DNA of 64,000 nt from Bacteroidales bacterium (GTDB lineage: Bacteria; Bacteroidota; Bacteroidia; Bacteroidales; WCHB1-69): NCBI GenBank assembly GCA_017525505.1, contig JAFXSR010000004.1:51739-115738 (forward strand), written 5' to 3'. This document shows positions 44,347-52,898 of this stretch, piece after piece; positions within the stretch are counted from its first letter, which is position 1, and the number at the start of each line of letters is the position of its first letter. Made by a program: the position numbers and the translations under genes. Below the pieces are notes generated by a model. The model was given only the letters and a program-made list of their open reading frames with translations. It ran no database searches and was not told the origin of the DNA.

Positions 44347-45465
44347 ATGATAGACTGGAAGAACATAGAATCTACTGCTTTGGACCGCTTTGCGGAGGGA
44401 TTGTGTCAGACACAACAATCCCCCATGTATCATGCCGAAGGGAATGTGTATGTGCACACGAGGATGGTTGTTGAGGCGTTGAAAAGTCTTCCGGAATATC
44501 AGGAACTCAATGAATTGCAACAGCATATATTATATGTTGCGGCCCTGCTTCATGATATCGGCAAGATTCCGACCACAGTGCTTGAATCCGGTATCTGGCA
44601 GTCGCCTCACCATGCGCCCACAGGCAGCAGGATGGCACGGGAGTTGCTGTGGAAAGAGTATGGCCTATGCGGACAGAAAGAGTTGATGGAGGTGCGAGAG
44701 GCCATCTGTCTGCTCATCCGTCACCATTCATTTCCACCGGTCGCTATTGATCATCAAGATGGTCGTCTCAGATTGCATCGCATGGCGGCCGACAGTCTGT
44801 TGACACCTTATTTCTCCATCAAGATGCTTTGTATTCTTTGCAAAGCCGACATGCTGGGCCGGGAATGCACCGATCAGCGGGAGTTGTTGGAAAAGATTGC
44901 CCTGTGCGAGGAACTGGCCAAAGAAGAGGGCTGTTATGAAGCATGCTATCCTTTCCTATCGCCGCATACCCGAAGGGCGTTTCTCTCGGGCAGGGATGTG
45001 TGGAAAGAGCAGGATTTGTTTGACGATACCTGGGGCGAGGTAATCCTTATGAGCGGACTGCCCGGCACTGGCAAGGATTTCTGGATTAGACACCATTTGC
45101 CTCAGCTTCCGATGATTTCCTTGGACGAGATTCGCAGGACGCATAAAATCTCTCCGACAGAGGAACAGGGTAAGGTGGCTAACATAGGTCGAGACCAGGC
45201 TAAAGAGTATCTGCGTAAGCATCAGCCTTTTGTGTGGAATGCCACTGACTTTACCACGCAGATGCGAGAGTCGCTTATCTCTCTCTTCGAGACTTATCAT
45301 GCCCATGTCCGCATTGTTTATCTGGAAACGGCATGGCCAAGCTTGCTGGAAAGGAATCGCTCGCGCGAGGACGCGGTTCCGCAGGCTGTTATTGAGAAAA
45401 TGCTGGGAAAATTGGTGGTTCCGCAAGCTCACGAGTCAAGAGTAGTGGAATGGTGGTGCGAATAA
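44347..45465 (+). CDS. HD phosphohydrolase-polynucleotide kinase fusion
   Basis: A 372-residue two-domain protein. Residues ~30-190 are an HD domain (H at about 38, AALLHDIGKIP at about 68-78, a later HH), a metal-dependent phosphohydrolase that could remove 2',3'-cyclic or 3' phosphates. Residues ~230-372 are a P-loop kinase of the T4 polynucleotide kinase type: GLPGTGKDFW (Walker A, about 236-245), ISLDEIRR (catalytic Asp), NATDFTTQMR and VRIVYLE. With the RNA ligase 74 bp upstream, the pair could heal and seal cleaved RNA. I start at ATG 44347, preceded by an in-frame TTG. Confidence 0.87.
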   Translation: MIDWKNIESTALDRFAEGLCQTQQSPMYHAEGNVYVHTRMVVEALKSLPEYQELNELQQHILYVAALLHDIGKIPTTVLESGIWQSPHHAPTGSRMARELLWKEYGLCGQKELMEVREAICLLIRHHSFPPVAIDHQDGRLRLHRMAADSLLTPYFSIKMLCILCKADMLGRECTDQRELLEKIALCEELAKEEGCYEACYPFLSPHTRRAFLSGRDVWKEQDLFDDTWGEVILMSGLPGTGKDFWIRHHLPQLPMISLDEIRRTHKISPTEEQGKVANIGRDQAKEYLRKHQPFVWNATDFTTQMRESLISLFETYHAHVRIVYLETAWPSLLERNRSREDAVPQAVIEKMLGKLVVPQAHESRVVEWWCE

Positions 45466-45517
45466 AATGTGAGTTTTTATCCTCTGCAAAATTTTTTTAT
45501 TTTTTTGAATTTCCACC

Positions 45518-45547
45518 GATAGATTTCAATCTTTCGCCTTCTCTATA
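45518..45547 (+). promoter_or_regulatory. GATAGA-N17-CTCTATA promoter-like motif, copy 4
   Basis: CCACCGATAGATTT with GATAGAT at 45518 and CTCTATAC at 45541 (23 bp apart), CTTTC between them, and the VWA gene start 42 bp downstream. It suggests that the VWA gene has its own promoter despite lying in the repair island. Confidence 0.6.
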
Positions 45548-45589
45548 CCTGTAGTTATTGAAAAAAACAATCTTTAATTTTAATTGGTT

Positions 45590-46309
45590 ATGAAAAAAGA
45601 AAATGTGAAAGAAAAGACTCAGGTTTACAATGTGGTGATTTTGGACAAGAGCGGTTCGATGGGCTCTATCAAATCAGCGGCGGTAGAAGGTTTCAACGAG
45701 ACGCTGGTGGGTATCAAAAAGGCTCAGGACAAATTCGCTGAAACGCAGCAGCATTACCTTTCGTTGGTGGCATTCTGTGGTTGCGAGATGAAAGTGCTGT
45801 ACGACAAGGTGCCGGTTTCAGAAGCCCAGCTGCTGGATATGAACGAATACCAGCCTTGCTGCAGCACGCCTTTGTTTGACGCAATGGGCTTTACCTTGAC
45901 GGATATTCGCAAACATGTGAAAGATCTCAAAGATGCGATGGTGGTGGTGACCATCATTACCGATGGCATGGAAAACGCTTCCAAAGAGTATTCCGTTTCG
46001 GCAGTGAAGAGTCTCGTGGATGAGTTGCGCCATGAGGGCTGGACCTTCACCTATATGGGAGCCAACCAGGATGCTGTTGAGGTGGCGGTAACGCTGTCCA
46101 TCCGTAATGCCAGAAATTTTGATTATTCATCAAAAGGTGCGAAAATGGCTATGGCCAAAGATAGCAGCACCCGTATGAATCTTTACCAGCGCATCCATAA
46201 ATTTCGTACCGAGAACATGGATGCTGATGCCATGCTTTCAACTGAAGAACGTAACGATCTCTATGCCAGCATGGCAAATGAGGCGTTTGACGAGGAAGAA
46301 AACAACTAA
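45590..46309 (+). CDS. VWA domain-containing protein
   Basis: A 239-residue single-domain protein with an intact metal-ion-dependent adhesion site: DKSGSMG (Asp19, Ser21, Ser23), the threonine in CSTPLFDA (about 86-93) and IITDGMENAS (about 120-130). It has no signal peptide, so it is cytoplasmic. Intracellular VWA proteins usually act as metal-dependent assembly or adaptor factors and are found with MoxR ATPases, tellurite-resistance and RNA-repair loci. Here it follows the RNA ligase/kinase pair but carries the GATAGA-type promoter motif. The partner is unknown. Confidence 0.85.
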   Translation: MKKENVKEKTQVYNVVILDKSGSMGSIKSAAVEGFNETLVGIKKAQDKFAETQQHYLSLVAFCGCEMKVLYDKVPVSEAQLLDMNEYQPCCSTPLFDAMGFTLTDIRKHVKDLKDAMVVVTIITDGMENASKEYSVSAVKSLVDELRHEGWTFTYMGANQDAVEVAVTLSIRNARNFDYSSKGAKMAMAKDSSTRMNLYQRIHKFRTENMDADAMLSTEERNDLYASMANEAFDEEENN

Positions 46310-46338
46310 CCCTTTCAGAAAATAGTTTTTTAGAGCAG

Positions 46339-46390
46339 TTGCCCTGCCAGTGAATTTTGTCGTTGCAAGACGGATTCATGGGCAGGGTAA
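46339..46390. repeat. long imperfect hairpin after the VWA gene
   Basis: 18-nt arms (46339-46356 and 46373-46390) pair with three mismatches or wobbles around a GCCCTGCC/GGGCAGGG core. No U tract follows. It may be a factor-dependent terminator or a structured 3' end. Confidence 0.5.
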
Positions 46391-46444
46391 ATTGTCCTGA
46401 AATAAATTTCTGAATTTTGCAGATAAGATTTCGGGAAATTTATG

Positions 46445-46452
46445 TAACTTTG
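46445..46452 (+). promoter_or_regulatory. -7 promoter element for the AAA-ATPase-like gene
   Basis: TAACTTTG (TAnnTTTG) lies 17 bp before the ATG at 46470; the leader would be very short. Confidence 0.6.
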
Positions 46453-46469
46453 CCGGAAATATTGACACA

Positions 46470-48032
46470 ATGAAATACCCTATCGGAATACAGCATTTTG
46501 AGAGCCTTCGCAAGGATGGATACGCCTATGTTGACAAAACACAACTCATATACAATCTTGTCAATACGGGCCGTTATTATTTCCTGAGCCGCCCCAGACG
46601 CTTTGGAAAGTCACTGCTGCTATCAACCATCCGGGCTTATTTCGAAGGGAAGAAAGAGTTGTTTGAGGGGCTTGCGCTTGGTACACTGGAAGAGAAATGG
46701 GAGCAATATCCTATATTGTATCTCGACCTCAATGTGGGAAAGTACGATACGATTGGCGATCTTGAAGAACAATTGTCGATTTCCTTGAATAATTGGGAAC
46801 AGCAGTATGGCGTGCAAACCGACAGCGGTTATTCTCTTGCCTCCCGCTTTGGTCTTCTTATCAGAGCTGTGGCCAAGCAGACGGGTAAGAGTGTCGTCAT
46901 CCTGGTGGACGAGTACGACAAACCCATGCTGCAAGCCATCGGCAATGAGGCTTTGCAGGCTGAGTTCCGCTCCACACTGAAAGCTTTCTATGGCAACCTC
47001 AAGTCGTGTGACGAGTATATCAAATTCGCTTGTCTCATAGGTGTCACCAAATTCGGCAAGGTGAGTGTTTTCAGCGACTTGAACCATTTGACTGATATTT
47101 CTCTTGACTCCCGCTACGCGGATATTTGTGGCATCACGGAGACCGAGTTGCATGACTGTTTCGACGAAGGCATTCAGGAGTTGGCCGATGCCAATGGGAT
47201 GAGCAAGGAAGACTGTTATATGCGGTTGAAGAGAGACTTTGATGGCTACCATTTTTGCGTGGGTGGTCCTGGCATGTACAATCCTTTCAGTGTGTTGAAT
47301 ACCGTAGGCCGTCGTCAGTTTGGCGATTACTGGTTCGAGACGGGTACCCCCACATTCCTCGTCAAGCAATTGCAGAAGACCAACTATCCCCTGGAGGAGA
47401 TGACCCGCGAGGGGCTCACTGCCGATATCCTCAACAGGATCGACATCATGGACGAGAACCCTCTGCCATTGTTGTTTCAGAGCGGCTATCTTACCATCAA
47501 GTCTTACGATGAACGTTTTGGTGAGTACTATTTGGGCTTTCCCAACCGTGAGGTGGAGGAAGGTTTCACCAAGTTCCTCTATCCCTTTTATGCACCCAAG
47601 ATAACCCTCAACAAAAGTTCGTTTTCGGTGGCTCGTTTCGTCAAGGATGTTAGAAACGGTGATGCGGAGGGCTTCATGCGGAGGTTGGAGGCCTTGTTTG
47701 CCGATGGTGACTACCAGATAGTGGGTAATGCCGAGGTTTATTTCCAGAACACGCTGTATGTCTTCTTCAAGCTGTTGGGCTTGTATGTAGAAGTGGAGCG
47801 CCATACCTCCGATGGACGTATGGACATTCTGATGCAAACCACTGACTATATTTATATCCTTGAGTTGAAGGTTGATAAGACCGCCGCCATCGCTTTGCGG
47901 CAGATTGAGGACAAGGGTTATGCGCTTCCATTTGCGAATGACCCCAGAAAACTGTACAAAATAGGGGTGAACTTCTCCAGCGAAACGCATAAGATTGACG
48001 ACTGGAAAGTTGTTTCTTCTGTCCAAGGTTAA
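46470..48032 (+). CDS. AAA-ATPase-like / PD-(D/E)XK nuclease-like protein
   Basis: A 520-residue protein of a family greatly expanded in Bacteroidota. The start MKYPIGIQHFESLRKDGYAYVDKT is characteristic of AAA-ATPase-like (PF09820) proteins. The Walker A variant is RPRRFGKSLL (about 41-50), and Walker B is VILVDEYDKP (about 145-154). The C-terminal ~120 residues carry a PD-(D/E)XK nuclease-like motif, GRMDILMQTTDYIYILELKVDK (about 447-468), with D...E-x-K in place. Family members are often mobile or lineage-specific and their function is undetermined; a conflict role has been suggested. A decayed fragment of a second copy lies at 49117. Confidence 0.9.
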   Translation: MKYPIGIQHFESLRKDGYAYVDKTQLIYNLVNTGRYYFLSRPRRFGKSLLLSTIRAYFEGKKELFEGLALGTLEEKWEQYPILYLDLNVGKYDTIGDLEEQLSISLNNWEQQYGVQTDSGYSLASRFGLLIRAVAKQTGKSVVILVDEYDKPMLQAIGNEALQAEFRSTLKAFYGNLKSCDEYIKFACLIGVTKFGKVSVFSDLNHLTDISLDSRYADICGITETELHDCFDEGIQELADANGMSKEDCYMRLKRDFDGYHFCVGGPGMYNPFSVLNTVGRRQFGDYWFETGTPTFLVKQLQKTNYPLEEMTREGLTADILNRIDIMDENPLPLLFQSGYLTIKSYDERFGEYYLGFPNREVEEGFTKFLYPFYAPKITLNKSSFSVARFVKDVRNGDAEGFMRRLEALFADGDYQIVGNAEVYFQNTLYVFFKLLGLYVEVERHTSDGRMDILMQTTDYIYILELKVDKTAAIALRQIEDKGYALPFANDPRKLYKIGVNFSSETHKIDDWKVVSSVQG

Positions 48033-48153
48033 CCCATGAGCCCTGCTCACCGGCTATAGATTGGGAATACAAAAGTTGTCAAGTATTTGCCAAGGAGCAG
48101 GAAAGGAGCTGGAAGGGAGCTGAGAGCGACCAAAGAGCGGGCAGAGTCGCCAT

Positions 48154-48231
48154 TTCTCCGTCAGTTGTTCGTTAGTTCTTCGATAGTTCTTCGATAGTTC
48201 TTCGATTTTTTATCGAAGAAATGACGGAGAA
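48154..48231. repeat. 11-bp tandem repeats in a nested hairpin
   Basis: GTTCTTCGATA is repeated three times, the last copy closing a hairpin (48198-48206 with 48212-48220, T5 loop). An outer 10-bp stem (TTCTCCGTCA 48154-48163 with 48222-48231) encloses it. It sits in the 363-bp gap before 48396, where short sequences such as GGAGCAGGAAAGGAGCTGGAAGGGAGCTG also repeat. A CTTTC-N5-CTCTATA box at 48294-48308 resembles the GATAGA-type promoters but lacks the upstream box at the right distance. Confidence 0.6.
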
Positions 48232-48395
48232 GTAAGGGGGAAATATCGAACAAGTTTCGAGTCTGCTCCTTGTCTGATACGGCACAAGTGCCTTTCAAGT
48301 ACTCTATAAACACTTGGCAGGTGCTTGGCTGAGGCAAAGCAAATACGATGCTGATTAGAAACAATTGATACAATAACCCAACAAATGATAAAGTC

Positions 48396-49112
48396 ATGAA
48401 AATCAAACAACCACTTAAGGGATCCGAAATCATCGGCAGGATTCCATCACTTGGAGTGACCAAATACCTCAGGAACGGGACCGTTGTTACAAGGGTGTCC
48501 ACTTCATACGGCCGCAGCAACACCCCTAAGCAGTTCATCCAGCGGCAGCGGATGCGCCACAGCCTCGCCCTATGGAAGGAACTGTCGAGATGGTCGCCCA
48601 TGTTTACCGAAAGTAAGACCGCCTACCACCGCTTCCTTTCATTGGCCAACCAACTGCCAGTGGTCTATCTGCCCAAAGACAAATCATCTGTCAGAGGTAC
48701 ATTGCTGATGCCCGGCATCCCCGTGAGCGAAGGTTCATTGCAGCCCATCTGGCAATGGATAGGGGAGCAGCAAGACACTCCGGCACTCATCACCGACCGC
48801 AAGGCCGACGATCTCTGGCCCAACGAGGTCTTTTTGCTCTATTCTGTTGAGCAACAGTTCTTTCGTGAGGATTGTCCTCAGGTGAGTTTCAAGATGCGTG
48901 AGGTGAAACGGGACGAGTTCACCATGGTGGACGGATGCTTAGCTTTGGTGGACAACGACTTCGCCAACGAGATGAAAGGTTGGGCATTGGTGCGTGTGAT
49001 GGGCAGGAACTGCTCGACGCAGAGCATCGTCACCCGCTGCACTTACTATGAGCAGTACACCACCGAAGAGGCACTGGAGGCGGCTGCCAAGAGCTATGGC
49101 GGGTTGAGGTAA
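48396..49112 (+). CDS. hypothetical protein
   Basis: A 238-residue, basic, probably cytoplasmic protein. The N-terminal ~70 residues (KYLRNGTVVTRVSTSYGRSN, KQFIQRQRMRHSLALWKELS) resemble in general character the Bacteroidota DUF6266-like proteins, which begin with a glycine/arginine-rich motif and an NPxTxxQxxxR stretch, but I cannot confirm membership. The rest is beta-rich with no catalytic motif. It follows a structured repeat region and precedes an ATPase gene remnant, so it may belong to a small mobile or fast-changing patch. Confidence 0.6.
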   Translation: MKIKQPLKGSEIIGRIPSLGVTKYLRNGTVVTRVSTSYGRSNTPKQFIQRQRMRHSLALWKELSRWSPMFTESKTAYHRFLSLANQLPVVYLPKDKSSVRGTLLMPGIPVSEGSLQPIWQWIGEQQDTPALITDRKADDLWPNEVFLLYSVEQQFFREDCPQVSFKMREVKRDEFTMVDGCLALVDNDFANEMKGWALVRVMGRNCSTQSIVTRCTYYEQYTTEEALEAAAKSYGGLR

Positions 49113-49116
49113 ACTT

Positions 49117-49197
49117 GTCAAGTAATTGCAGAAGACCAACTACCCCCTGGAGGGAATGACCAGCAAAGGAGTCGAGATTTTGTTGAAAAACTTCTGA
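49117..49197 (+). pseudogene. remnant of an AAA-ATPase-like gene
   Basis: Reads VK-stop-LQKTNYPLEGMTSKGVEILLKNF-stop, clearly homologous to VKQLQKTNYPLEEMTREG in the intact gene at 47361-47420. Only ~27 codons survive and one is a stop. The rest of the 413-bp gap before 49526 holds no gene other than the promoter module at 49403. Confidence 0.7.
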
Positions 49198-49402
49198 AAA
49201 TTAACGAAAACCGAAATTGAGGTGTTTCTGTCCTTGTAAGCGGCTTGCGTTTTGGGTGGTGTTGTTTTGTCAGATTGTATGTTTCTCATTGGGAAAGAGG
49301 AGGTTTACAGAGGCGCTTCTTTTTGTTTTTTTTGAAAAAAAAGGCTGTGCGATAGTTGTTTTTAACTATTGTTTGATGTGAAAATTTAAATATTGTTTGA
49401 CT

Positions 49403-49483
49403 TATAGGAAGAGATTGCAACAGATTGTGGTGAAAATTGCAACATTCGTATATTGTTTGTTTCAAAAAATTTTTTGAAATTTG
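49403..49483 (+). promoter_or_regulatory. tandem-repeat promoter module, copy D
   Basis: A degenerate first repeat at 49403 and TTGTGGTGAAAATTGCAAC at 49425, then TTG at 49453-49455 and GAAATTTG at 49476-49483 (20-bp spacer). The second repeat begins 51 bp before the -7 element, as in copies A and C. It lies at the head of the FGE/kinase/FHA operon. Confidence 0.7.
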
Positions 49484-49525
49484 AAGGCTAAAAAACATTG
49501 AGAAGTCAGATAAACATATATGCCA

Positions 49526-50566
49526 ATGAAACAATTCTGCATTATCACCATTTTTTTGTTTATTTCATTGTCGCTTTCAGCGCAGAGCTACAGCCCTTGC
49601 TATACTGAATTTATGGCCAAGGGAAATGCCGCCTACAATCAGGGTAAATACAGTGAGGCGAAAACTTACTATGCAAAGGCAAAACAATGTGTAGGAGGAA
49701 ATCCTACTGAGGCGCAGCGGAAGATCAACAGCTGCGATGCGAAGCTAAAAGCGCAACAAGAGGCCGCGGAGGCAAAACGGAAAGCGGAACAGGAGGCCGC
49801 GGAGGCGAAGCGGAAGGCGGAGGCGGAGGCGGCAAGACAACGAGCCATAGATGAAGCCAAATCCAGAGGTTATGAATATATCACCGTGAACGGCGTGACC
49901 TTCAAGATGGTTTATGTGCAGGGCGGCACCTTCACCATGGGCTGCACCTCGGAGCAGGGCGGCGACTGCTATGGTGGTGAGAAACCATCACATCAGGTGA
50001 CATTGAGCGACTACTGGATAGGGGAGACGGAGGTGACGCAGGCGTTGTGGGAGGCGGTGATGGGGAGCAATCCATCACGTTTCAAGGGGGATAACAGACC
50101 TGTGGAGAATGTCAGCTGGGACGACTGCCAGGAGTTCATCCGCAAGTTGAACGCCTTGACAGGCAAGACATTCGCGCTGCCCACAGAGGCACAGTGGGAG
50201 TATGCGGCGCGGGGCGGGAACAAGAGCCGGCATTGCAAATATGCGGGTAGTAATAGTATAGGGGACGTGGCTTGGTACTGGGACAATAGTGGTAGCTCAA
50301 CCCATCCCGTGAAAGGCAAGCAGTCCAACGAGCTTGGACTGTACGACATGAGTGGCAACGTGTGGGAGTGGTGCGAAGATTGGTATGGGAGTTATAGCAG
50401 TTCCTCACAGACCAATCCCACGGGACCCTCATCGGGCTCGGGCCGTGTGCTCCGGGGCGGCAGTTGGGACTACGACGCCAGGATCTGCCGGGTGTCTCGC
50501 CGCAACTACGACACCCCCGGCAACCGCTACCTCTTCCTCGGTTTCCGCCTGTCCTTAGTTCGCTAG
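49526..50566 (+). CDS. secreted FGE-sulfatase (SUMF1-like) protein with YSPC module
   Basis: A 346-residue protein from ATG 49526 (signal peptide ending LSLSAQ; an ATG at 49520 adds two residues). Residues ~20-70 are the module shared with three downstream genes (YSPCYTEFMAKGNAAYNQGKYSEAKTYY...KQCVGGNP), a TPR-like pair of helices, followed by an Ala/Glu/Lys coiled coil (about 70-110). Residues ~115-346 are a formylglycine-generating-enzyme domain (GGTFTMGC, ETEVTQALWEAVMG, LPTEAQWEYAARGG, GLYDMSGNVWEWCEDWY, RVLRGGSW, GFRLSLV), a C-type-lectin-like fold. Such domains without the redox cysteines usually bind ligands. The last 33 codons look like a DGR variable region. Confidence 0.9.
   Translation: MKQFCIITIFLFISLSLSAQSYSPCYTEFMAKGNAAYNQGKYSEAKTYYAKAKQCVGGNPTEAQRKINSCDAKLKAQQEAAEAKRKAEQEAAEAKRKAEAEAARQRAIDEAKSRGYEYITVNGVTFKMVYVQGGTFTMGCTSEQGGDCYGGEKPSHQVTLSDYWIGETEVTQALWEAVMGSNPSRFKGDNRPVENVSWDDCQEFIRKLNALTGKTFALPTEAQWEYAARGGNKSRHCKYAGSNSIGDVAWYWDNSGSSTHPVKGKQSNELGLYDMSGNVWEWCEDWYGSYSSSSQTNPTGPSSGSGRVLRGGSWDYDARICRVSRRNYDTPGNRYLFLGFRLSLVR
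50453..50551 (+). other. candidate DGR variable region (VR)
   Basis: The codons after RGGSW are dominated by NNC at the positions that vary in DGR targets: GAC TAC GAC, ATC, CGC, AAC TAC GAC, AAC, TAC CTC TTC CTC, ending GGT TTC CGC. This is what adenine-directed mutagenesis of AAC codons in a template repeat produces, and the FGE/C-lectin C-terminus is the classic DGR target. No template repeat, accessory gene or reverse transcriptase is seen in the window, so the retroelement would have to act from elsewhere. Confidence 0.6.
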
Positions 50567-50689
50567 CAGGGGTATCTGGCGCAGTATTTTGAGCTAAAGG
50601 GAGGAGACTTGTCCAAAGAGTGCCGGAAAGCGGCTGAGGGACGAGGCCGCAAGGAGGCACGAGAAGGACAAGGGCGCTGGATAAACTGA

Positions 50690-50727
50690 ATGGCCAAAGG
50701 GAATGCCGCCTTCAGCCAAGCAGGTAA
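50690..50727 (+). pseudogene. fragment of a YSPC-module gene
   Basis: ATGGCCAAAGGGAATGCCGC and the next 18 bases encode MAKGNAAFSQAGK, matching the conserved MSKGNAAFSQGKY of the module, then frame is lost. It lies in the 272-bp gap between the FGE gene and the FHA gene; the rest of the gap has a small 7-bp hairpin (50778-50805) and nothing else I can name. Confidence 0.55.
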
Positions 50728-50838
50728 AGTAAACATAATCACAATAATTCAGAATAACATCAAAAATTATCATCAAACTACACACAAGGCATCAACGCTG
50801 TGTAGGGAACAAGAACAAAAAAATAAAAACACACAAAC

Positions 50839-51588
50839 ATGAAAAGATGTAATAATTGCGGGTGGGGAGAGAATCCTGACACCAACACCCGTTGTGAAAA
50901 GTGCAATGGCCTTTTAGATGGCAATACCATTGTTGATAATAATCAATACAGTGGTGGAAATACCATGGGTAATGATGCTGTGAACCTAAAAAGAACAGTG
51001 ATAGAAGCGAATGCCAGTTATGCGAATGGCTCTACCAATCAGCAAAGCCATCGTAAAACCAATTATCGTGACATTACGGAGGTTGAACCGGGCACATGTC
51101 CGGAATGTGGCTATCCTATGAGAAAGGGAGGTCGTACTTGTCCACAGTGTCACACTGTCATTGAAGGGTATGCAAGTGAGGAAGTTCAACCACGAGCTGT
51201 TGCTCCTCGTCAACAGGAAGCCCGGGTTCAGCCGGTCCGTGTACAAGGCTCATCTTCCAATGAGTTCAAGAAAACAATAGCCCCGGGACGTCACAAACGC
51301 AATAAGATTAATTTAACGGCCATAAACGCATACGATGAGAACGACTTTGTGCCCTTGGCACTGACCTTTTCTGACGAGCAGAATTTATTGAAGCGCGATA
51401 ATGTGGAGGCTGACAATCCCACGATATCGCGCAGCGAGCATGCCATGCTGTCATTGGAGAACGGCAAGTGGTTTCTGGAGAACCGTAGCTCGGGCTTGGC
51501 CACCTCTTTGGTGCTCACCCAAAAGCATGAGTTGCAGCCCGGTGATATAGTGATTATTGGAGACAGAGTGTTTGAGATATCCTTTTAA
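50839..51588 (+). CDS. zinc-ribbon FHA domain protein
   Basis: A 249-residue cytoplasmic protein. Two zinc-ribbon motifs are visible: CNNCGWGENPDTNTRCEKC (about 4-22) and CPECGYPMRKGGRTCPQC (about 90-107). A disordered basic linker follows, then a C-terminal FHA-like domain (about 160-249; NPTISRSEHAMLSLENGKWFL, NRSSGLATSLVL, LQPGDIVIIGDRVFEI). FHA domains bind phosphothreonine, so it is a likely adaptor for the kinase encoded 12 bp downstream. It heads the tightly packed part of the operon. Confidence 0.85.
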   Translation: MKRCNNCGWGENPDTNTRCEKCNGLLDGNTIVDNNQYSGGNTMGNDAVNLKRTVIEANASYANGSTNQQSHRKTNYRDITEVEPGTCPECGYPMRKGGRTCPQCHTVIEGYASEEVQPRAVAPRQQEARVQPVRVQGSSSNEFKKTIAPGRHKRNKINLTAINAYDENDFVPLALTFSDEQNLLKRDNVEADNPTISRSEHAMLSLENGKWFLENRSSGLATSLVLTQKHELQPGDIVIIGDRVFEISF

Positions 51589-51599
51589 ATCCAATTGTC

Positions 51600-52886
51600 A
51601 TGACTGAAATTGTTAGTCGATGTGATTTTTCGGTTGGAGAAAACATTGACCATCGTTATGTCATATCGAAGTCGTTAGGAGAGGGAGCTTTCGGCAAGGT
51701 CTTCAAGGTGTCGGGTGCCAGCCCTTCAGAGACTTATGCCTTGAAGTTGCTCAAGTTGTGGGAGGTGCCGTCAACCATCAGGGGCGAGTTGCAGCAACGT
51801 TTCAAGATGGAGTATGAGACTGGTCAGATAGACAGCCAATATTTGGTCCGTTCGTTGGATTATGGGATGGTAAATGGCAATCCGTATATTGTGATGGAGT
51901 TTTGCCCTAATGGTGATGTTGGCAAATATATTACAGATGACGGACGTTCTCTAATTTCCAGTTCCATGTTGAGCAGTGTGGGTTTGAATGTGCTGTATGG
52001 CCTTCAGGCTTTGCACTCGTGTGGGAAGGTTCACCGAGATTTGAAACCTGAGAATGTGTTGCTAAAAGACGAGGATTGGGCAGTTCTTACAGATTTCGGT
52101 ATCAGTGGAGATCGCAACAAGCGTATGACGGAGCGGAATATCCTGGGGAAACCCATGCAGATATTCGGCACATACGCCTACATGCCTCCAGAACAGGTGA
52201 AGCGAATGCGGGGTGACGCTACCGTATTGCCTACTACCGATATATTCTCGTTCGGGGTGATGTTGTATCAGCTTATTACGGGGCAATTGCCTTTTGGTCC
52301 CTTGACCAACCAGAATGAGTTGGTTATCTACCAGCAGAATGCCTCTTCTGGCAAGTGGAACCGCTATCCACTGAGCGTTGACGGTATTGATTCAAGGTGG
52401 AGAGATATTGTGGAAGGGTGTTTGATTCCAGATTACAAACAACGTATCCAGTCGGTGGACGAGATTATCCGGCAGTTCCCGGAGATTCCCTCTGTGGAGC
52501 CTGTGCGCGATTACAAGGGTTCGGGCAGCGGTATCCTGCTTCGGGTGATGCAGGGTGAGGAATACGGCAAAGTGTACGATTTGAACCGCTTTATGGAGGC
52601 GTATGGAAATCTGTTGACACTGGGTCGGGAGGAGAATAACGATTTGGTGATTTGCGAGCAGCAAAGCTCATACATTTCGCGGCACCATTGCACTTTGGAA
52701 TTCGACGAGGAGTACAATGTGCTGTATGTGCGTGATGGCCAGTGGGACAAGTATGAACGGTGTTGGCATACCTCCACCAACGGCACTTATATCAACTCTT
52801 CGGAGGTGAATCAAGAGGGTGCCATACTGCAACCGGGCGACATCCTGTCGGTAGGTGACACCAAATTACGTTTTGAGAATTTTTAA
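51600..52886 (+). CDS. Ser/Thr protein kinase with C-terminal FHA domain
   Basis: A 428-residue cytoplasmic kinase. Kinase domain (about 15-290): glycine loop LGEGAFGKVFK, YALKLLK with the ATP-binding Lys, HRDLKPENVLL (about 141-151) with catalytic Asp, DFGIS, and GTYAYMPPEQ in the P+1 loop; all essential residues are present (RD type). Residues ~330-428 form an FHA domain (LTLGREENNDLVI, SSYISRHHCTLEFD, STNGTYINS, LQPGDILSVG). The fusion allows the kinase to dock on phosphorylated partners. No transmembrane helix. The genes on both sides also encode FHA domains. Confidence 0.93.
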   Translation: MTEIVSRCDFSVGENIDHRYVISKSLGEGAFGKVFKVSGASPSETYALKLLKLWEVPSTIRGELQQRFKMEYETGQIDSQYLVRSLDYGMVNGNPYIVMEFCPNGDVGKYITDDGRSLISSSMLSSVGLNVLYGLQALHSCGKVHRDLKPENVLLKDEDWAVLTDFGISGDRNKRMTERNILGKPMQIFGTYAYMPPEQVKRMRGDATVLPTTDIFSFGVMLYQLITGQLPFGPLTNQNELVIYQQNASSGKWNRYPLSVDGIDSRWRDIVEGCLIPDYKQRIQSVDEIIRQFPEIPSVEPVRDYKGSGSGILLRVMQGEEYGKVYDLNRFMEAYGNLLTLGREENNDLVICEQQSSYISRHHCTLEFDEEYNVLYVRDGQWDKYERCWHTSTNGTYINSSEVNQEGAILQPGDILSVGDTKLRFENF

Positions 52887-52898
52887 ACCATTAATATT

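Noticed and set aside
46623..48050. 475-codon minus-strand frame opposite the AAA-ATPase gene
   Set aside because: The plus-strand protein is a clear family member with ordered motifs; the antisense frame has none.
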